Source: an uncultured Clostridia bacterium (GTDB lineage Bacteria > Bacillota > Clostridia > TANB77 > CAG-508). Taken from it: DNA of 29,433 nt. Below the pieces are notes generated by a model. That model saw only the letters and a program-made list of their open reading frames with translations. It was not told where the DNA came from and searched no databases. How positions within the stretch are numbered: the stretch's first letter is position 1; each line of letters opens with the position of its first letter. The stretch spans positions 1 through 29,433 of the forward strand of contig CAKOVK010000020.1 in the NCBI GenBank assembly GCA_934121925.1, given 5' to 3'. Positions 25,964 to 29,433 of the stretch are shown in pieces. The translations under genes were made by a program, and so were the position numbers.

Positions 25964-26431
25964 ATGGCTAATTTAAATGTTAAGTTTAAAAAAATTCTAG
26001 AAGATTTAGAGGAGAATATTCAAAATAAAGAAGATTTAGAATATGTAAAAACTCAAATATTTAATTTATATAATTTATTCTTTGATGAAATGACTAGAAT
26101 AGAAGAAATGGCTGCTACAAGAATGGAAACTATTGCTGGTGCACAAGCAATATTACAAGAAAAAGTTGATAAAATAGACAACAAAGTAAAATCAATGGAA
26201 AAAGAATTGTTTGTAGAAGATGAAGATTGTGATTTTTCTATAACATGTCCATATTGCAATAATGAATTTGTTGTGGATTATGATGAACTAAAAGATGAAG
26301 TTACATGCCCAGAATGTAACAACGTAATAGAATTAGACTGGGGAGATGAATGCGATGAGCATGATGGATGCTGCGGTGGTGGCTGTTCTCATTGCGGACA
26401 TGAAGAAAATGATGATGAAGAAGATATGTAA
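25964..26431 (+). CDS. CD1247-type zinc-ribbon protein
   Basis: 155 residues. The N-terminal half is a helical or coiled-coil region of the type named CD1247 N-terminal domain, found next to efp in Clostridia. It is followed by a zinc ribbon (CPYCNNEF ... CPECNNVI) and an acidic Cys/His-rich tail (DGCCGGGCSHCGHEEND) that may bind a second metal. Function is unknown. It is co-transcribed with efp (18-base spacing) and ends at a terminator, suggesting a link to translation (inference). Confidence 0.85.
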   Translation: MANLNVKFKKILEDLEENIQNKEDLEYVKTQIFNLYNLFFDEMTRIEEMAATRMETIAGAQAILQEKVDKIDNKVKSMEKELFVEDEDCDFSITCPYCNNEFVVDYDELKDEVTCPECNNVIELDWGDECDEHDGCCGGGCSHCGHEENDDEEDM

Positions 26432-26433
26432 AG

Positions 26434-26466
26434 AAAAAGGTGTTTTAAAGACGCCTTTTTTCTTTT
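26434..26466 (+). terminator. Terminator after the efp / zinc-ribbon operon
   Basis: AAAAAGGTGT pairs with ACGCCTTTTT (one G-U pair), followed by T and CTTTTT. The ribosome site of the glutamine synthetase gene follows directly (AGGAGGG at about 26469). Confidence 0.85.
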
Positions 26467-26481
26467 TAGGAGGGAAAGCTT

Positions 26482-28377
26482 ATGGCAGTAAAAATGTTAT
26501 ACAAAATAAAAGAAGAAAAGCATAATGAAAAAGATTTAAAAAAATTATTATCAGATTATCCAGAAATAAAATTTGTATCATTAATGGGAATCGATTTATA
26601 TGGAAATGGAACAGAAGAAAAAATACCTATAAGTATATTTTTGAAAAATATTGATGAATTCCTAAACGGTATAGCAGTTCAAACAGATGGCTCTTCTGTA
26701 GCTTTACCAGGAATAGCAACATTAAATGATGCAAAAATTGATATGATAGTAGACAAAGAGGGCGATTGGTTTATAGATTACAATAGTTATTTAATAGATG
26801 AAGAAACAAATAAACCTGTAGGAACTTTAATAATACCTTCATTCCTTTACCACAGTGGAGAAGCTGTAGATTCTAGAAGCATTTTAAAGTTAGCAGAAAA
26901 AACATTTAAAGAAGAAATTTTAAAGTTAATACAAGAAAATTATGAAGACATACAAGGAATTAACATTGAAGAAATTAAACAAATAGAATTAGATACTGCA
27001 ACAGAATTGGAATTTTGGGTAAAAACACCAAATGACAAAGCAGAAATAGAAGCTTTAACAGCTTCAGAATGTCTTCAAGAGCAATACTGGACAAAAATAA
27101 ATGGACCAGTGCGAACAGCAATGGAAAAAACTCTGATTGTAATGGATAAATATGAATTACAGCCAGAAATGGGACACAAGGAAGTTGGCGGAATTAAAGC
27201 AAAATTAGATTCAAATGGAAGATATAATCACGTAATGGAACAATTAGAAATAGACTGGAGATTTTCTATTCCTATGCAAACAGCAGATAATCAAATGTTT
27301 ATAAAAAATTTAGTACAAGAAACTTTTTTGGATTATGGACTAGAAACTACTTTTATGTCTAAACCTATAGAAGATGTGGCAGGAAATGGAATGCACCTTC
27401 ATTTGGGAGTAAAAGCAAGATTAAAGGATGGAAAAAAAGTAAATATATTTAATGGTAGCGAAAATCAATTTCTAAGTTCAATGGGATATGGAGCATTAAT
27501 GGGACTCTTGAAAAATTATGAAGTCATGAATCCTTTTATATCATCTACACATGATTCTTTAAAAAGATTAAAACCTGGATATGAAGCGCCAGTTTGTGTA
27601 GTTACATCACTAGGAAAAGATGCTAAAATACCTTCAAGAAATAGAACAGTGTTAGTATCATTAATAAAAGATATAGATAACAAAATGTCAACAAGATTTG
27701 AACTTAGATCACCAAATCCAAAAACAAATATATATTTGGCAACAGCTGCATCATATATGGCAATGCTAGATGGAATGAAGTATGCAATAACAAGTGGTAA
27801 AACAGAAGAAGAAATGTTAAAAGAATTATCTAAGAAACAAGGTGAAAAAACTGAGTATCTAGAAGAAAATAGAGAATATAGAAGCGAAGAAGATGTTTTT
27901 GAACATTATACGGAAGAACAAAGAAATAGACTATTTGGAAAGGCTCCAAAAAGTGTTTATGAAAATATAGAAAACTTAGAAAAAGAAAATAAAAAATTAG
28001 AGATATTGAAAGTTAATAATGTATTTAATGAGGATATAATAAATTCATTTAAATTATCAGTAATAAAAAAGTGGAAAGAAGAGTTAGCAAAGAGAATTAT
28101 TACAGAATACACAAATGAAATTAGAGATTTTAAACCTATACATATAGCGGAAAGAGCATTGGACAATGATTTAACTGCGTGGGCAAAAATAAATGAAATA
28201 AGGAAATATATTGCAAAAGATTCTACACATTATGACTGTTTATTTACAAGAATAAAAAAAGCATTGAAAGAAGAAAACTATAAAGAAGCTTCAGATTTAT
28301 CTATAGAATTAGAAGATAAAATAGAAAAGTTAAGAAAAATGTATAATAATTACACAAAGAATATACTAGATTTTTAA
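26482..28377 (+). CDS. Glutamine synthetase family protein, long form
   Basis: 631 residues. The catalytic core has the ammonium/glutamate and metal residues of the family in ATELEFW, PEMGHKEVGGIKAKL, NGMHLHLGV, SRNRTVL and RFELRSPNPKTNIYLA. The final roughly 180 residues form a charged, helical extension not found in classical GlnA (about 450 residues). It would ligate ammonia to glutamate, or act as a related gamma-glutamyl ligase, in the cytoplasm. Similar long forms appear in Clostridia, but whether they make glutamine is not evident here. AGGAGGG lies at good spacing from the ATG. The terminator at 28395-28417 follows, inside the converging M23 gene. No frame break in 1.9 kb. Confidence 0.88.
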   Translation: MAVKMLYKIKEEKHNEKDLKKLLSDYPEIKFVSLMGIDLYGNGTEEKIPISIFLKNIDEFLNGIAVQTDGSSVALPGIATLNDAKIDMIVDKEGDWFIDYNSYLIDEETNKPVGTLIIPSFLYHSGEAVDSRSILKLAEKTFKEEILKLIQENYEDIQGINIEEIKQIELDTATELEFWVKTPNDKAEIEALTASECLQEQYWTKINGPVRTAMEKTLIVMDKYELQPEMGHKEVGGIKAKLDSNGRYNHVMEQLEIDWRFSIPMQTADNQMFIKNLVQETFLDYGLETTFMSKPIEDVAGNGMHLHLGVKARLKDGKKVNIFNGSENQFLSSMGYGALMGLLKNYEVMNPFISSTHDSLKRLKPGYEAPVCVVTSLGKDAKIPSRNRTVLVSLIKDIDNKMSTRFELRSPNPKTNIYLATAASYMAMLDGMKYAITSGKTEEEMLKELSKKQGEKTEYLEENREYRSEEDVFEHYTEEQRNRLFGKAPKSVYENIENLEKENKKLEILKVNNVFNEDIINSFKLSVIKKWKEELAKRIITEYTNEIRDFKPIHIAERALDNDLTAWAKINEIRKYIAKDSTHYDCLFTRIKKALKEENYKEASDLSIELEDKIEKLRKMYNNYTKNILDF

Positions 28378-28972
28378 TAATAATCTAAAGGATTGACGGC
28401 TTTGCCGTCTTTTTTTATTGAAAAATGTAAGTGCGGACCAGTAGTAGCTCCGGTTTGTAGGATTACCTTTAGAATCTTTATAAGGGTTATTTGGAACATT
28501 GTAAACATTTTTAGGACCAACAGTTGCAATTACTTGACCTTTAGATACATTTTGACCTGTATAAACTAAAAAAACAGGAGAAATGTGAGAATAAGAGAAT
28601 GTAAATATTTCGTTTTTTACAGTAACAGTATATCCATTTGCACCTTTAAAGCCAATATTAACAACAGTTCCAGAAGCTATAGAAATAATATTAGAACCAA
28701 CAGGGGCTGCAATATCAATACCTCCATGGTACTTACCAGCACCACTTGTAGGAGCGGCTCTATATCCAAATTTTGAAGTTATAGTAGTATATCCGAGGTG
28801 TTGGCCATACAAAATCACTTGAAGATATAAATGAATAATTTTTGGAATCTGTATTAGGGTAATATATTGAAGTATAACCATATTTTGAAAGTATAGGAAT
28901 AAAAAAACACAAACTAAATATTAAAGTGATAATAAAAAAGACATATAAAAAATAAAAGGAATTTAATTTCAT
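28374..28972 (-). CDS. M23-family peptidoglycan endopeptidase, two +1 shifts
   Basis: Restored length is 198 residues. An N-terminal membrane segment or signal (residues about 5-28) precedes FVWPTPGYTTITSKFGYR and the LytM/M23 domain: GAGKYHGGIDIAAPVGS (zinc His and Asp), SYSHIS, QVIATVG, and NGATTGPHLHFSIKKDGKAV with the catalytic HLH. It cleaves peptide bridges of peptidoglycan outside the membrane, and could act in germination or growth. In triplets it breaks twice: at C28795 (CCT|CGGA|TAT, Gly60) and C28452 (AAC|CGGA|GCT, Gly174). Without the second shift the HLH zinc motif is never made. GGAGG precedes the ATG at 28972. The stop overlaps the stop of the converging glutamine synthetase gene. 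Confidence 0.9.
28395..28417 (+). terminator. Terminator of the glutamine synthetase gene, located inside the M23 coding end
   Basis: GACGGC (28395-28400) pairs with GCCGTC (28404-28409) around a 3-nt loop, followed by eight T on the + strand. On the - strand the same bases encode KKDGKAV of the M23 peptidase. Confidence 0.85.
28449..28452 (-). other. Putative +1 shift site CGGA (AAC|CGGA|GCT), - strand
   Basis: Extra C (G at 28452 on the + strand) just before the GATTGPHLHF catalytic motif of the M23 peptidase. Confidence 0.9.
28792..28795 (-). other. Putative +1 shift site CGGA (CCT|CGGA|TAT), - strand
   Basis: Extra C (G at 28795 on the + strand) in WPTPGYTTITSKFGYR, joining the signal/anchor part to the peptidase domain. 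Confidence 0.88.
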
Positions 28973-28999
28973 AAAACCTCCAAAAGAAATAAAAAATAT

Positions 29000-29008
29000 A
29001 GTATAGCA
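29000..29008 (-). promoter_or_regulatory. Possible extended -10 promoter for the M23 gene
   Basis: On the - strand TGCTATACT fits an extended -10 (TGnTATAAT) about 30 bases before the M23 start; no convincing -35. The remaining bases between the M23 gene and the tRNA show only AT-rich sequence. Confidence 0.35.
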
Positions 29009-29132
29009 AGATCAAAGAATATAAAATGAATAATTAAAAAAGAAAAGTGAATAATGAAAAATACAAACTTGCCCAAACATTTATATTTTGATTTAAGTTA
29101 CGTATTCTTAACTATTCACTCTTAATTTTTGT

Positions 29133-29207
29133 TGGCAGGGGTAGAAGGATTCGAACCCTCACAGGCGGTTTTGGAGACCGATGTGCTACCATTGACACTA
29201 TACCCCT
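29133..29207 (-). tRNA. tRNA-Trp (anticodon CCA)
   Basis: Read on the - strand: acceptor AGGGGTA/TACCCCT, D arm GTGT/GCAC, anticodon loop CTCCAAA (anticodon CCA, Trp), T arm GAGGG-TTCGAAT-CCTTC, discriminator G and an encoded CCA. The 27-43 position is a U-C mismatch, leaving a four-pair anticodon stem. The tRNA-Trp identity is clear. Confidence 0.95.
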
Positions 29208-29224
29208 AAATTAAGTACTTAATA

Positions 29225-29253
29225 ATCTTAGCACATATTTTTATTATATGCAA
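29225..29253 (-). promoter_or_regulatory. Promoter of tRNA-Trp
   Basis: On the - strand TTGCAT (29248-29253), 17-base spacer, TAAGAT (29225-29230), 17 bases before the tRNA 5' end. Confidence 0.55.
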
Positions 29254-29300
29254 GAGAAAAATAAAATCTTAATAAAATCTTAATTAAATAAATTAGAATT

Positions 29301-29380
29301 TGTACAAGCAAATTATTTAAAAAAATTAAAATATTAAAAATGGAAAAAACGTTGCGAATGGATTAAGCTTGAGGTAGAAA
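29301..29380 (-). repeat. Dispersed repeat, copy 2 (inverted relative to 3049-3130)
   Basis: The reverse complement carries the same blocks as copy 1 (CTACCTCAAGCT, AATCCATTCGCAACG, TTTTTCCATTTTTAATATT). No ORF. The last 50 bases of the window after it show no recognisable feature. Confidence 0.7.
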
Positions 29381-29433
29381 TTGTTCTTCTATATGAGTAG
29401 GGAATCTCGTTTTTAATGAGGGCGCTGCGAAGA

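Noticed and set aside
11404..28795. Simple reassignment of CGG to another amino acid
   Set aside because: A reassignment changes a residue but not the frame; all 12 sites need a +1 change to recover the downstream domain.
29019..29123. Inverted repeat around AGTGAATA / TATTCACT between the M23 gene and the tRNA
   Set aside because: Only 8 bp with a long AT-rich loop; likely by chance in this base composition.
1..29433. CRISPR array, prophage or transposase gene
   Set aside because: No regularly spaced direct repeats, phage structural genes or transposase frames are visible.
29384..29433. Possible gene start at the right edge
   Set aside because: Only 50 bases remain and no frame or motif can be recognised.

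Overview
The window is a very AT-rich chromosomal segment of a spore-forming, anaerobic Bacillota (Clostridia), probably an uncultured gut lineage. The reasons are the strong A/T codon bias, AGGAGG-type ribosome sites, a SleB spore-cortex hydrolase, a giant 2-hydroxyacyl-CoA dehydratase activase-type protein, two CmpB-family membrane proteins, a CD1247-type zinc-ribbon protein and a sortase-anchored BspA-like repeat protein. Almost all genes lie on the + strand; only an M23 peptidase and a tRNA-Trp are on the - strand.

Layout: 2-895 is the end of an LPKTG-anchored leucine-rich-repeat protein. 998-3040 holds an OmpR-type operator, a structured repeat leader and a response regulator/histidine kinase pair. 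3175-9258 holds two CmpB-family paralogs flanking the 1432-residue activase-related protein, plus a small-alarmone-synthetase remnant. 9318-11175 encodes adenosine deaminase and a NodB-like deacetylase. 11242-11742 is a stand-alone unknown gene. 11878-17870 encodes a Ca2+ P-type ATPase, SleB, YqeG, a prepilin peptidase and an Xaa-Pro peptidase. 17959-18915 is a pilin-like protein. 19203-25266 is a four-gene envelope-polymer operon: LTA-synthase-like enzyme, YidC domain fused to a TagB/TagF-like transferase, nucleotidyltransferase fused to an aminotransferase, and a small membrane protein. 25376-28377 encodes EF-P, the zinc-ribbon protein and a long glutamine synthetase-family enzyme. M23 peptidase and tRNA-Trp end the window.

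The most striking signal is a recurrent +1 frame break. Eight conserved genes are each interrupted by one extra C, and in all 12 cases the C lies directly before a glycine codon (CGGA ten times, CGGT twice). If CGGN is read as one glycine, or the C is skipped, all eight genes become full length with intact family motifs. CGG appears nowhere else as an in-frame codon, apart from one CGG in the atypical gene at 11242-11742. Arginine is otherwise AGA/AGG, CGT or CGA. The codon before the site shows no consensus, so classical P-site slippage is not suggested. The sequence is consistent with genome-wide +1 decoding at CGG-glycine quadruplets, for example by a tRNA-Gly with an expanded anticodon. 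A systematic sequencing or assembly artefact, or RNA editing, cannot be excluded from one sequence. CDS coordinates below span the whole gene, with the shift position stated.

Other points: dispersed structured repeats (1113/18962, 3049/29301, 8504/15354), a palindromic element at 15301-15410, a hairpin that masks a ribosome-binding site at 10353-10397, and a duplicated promoter module before the pilin-like gene and the envelope operon.
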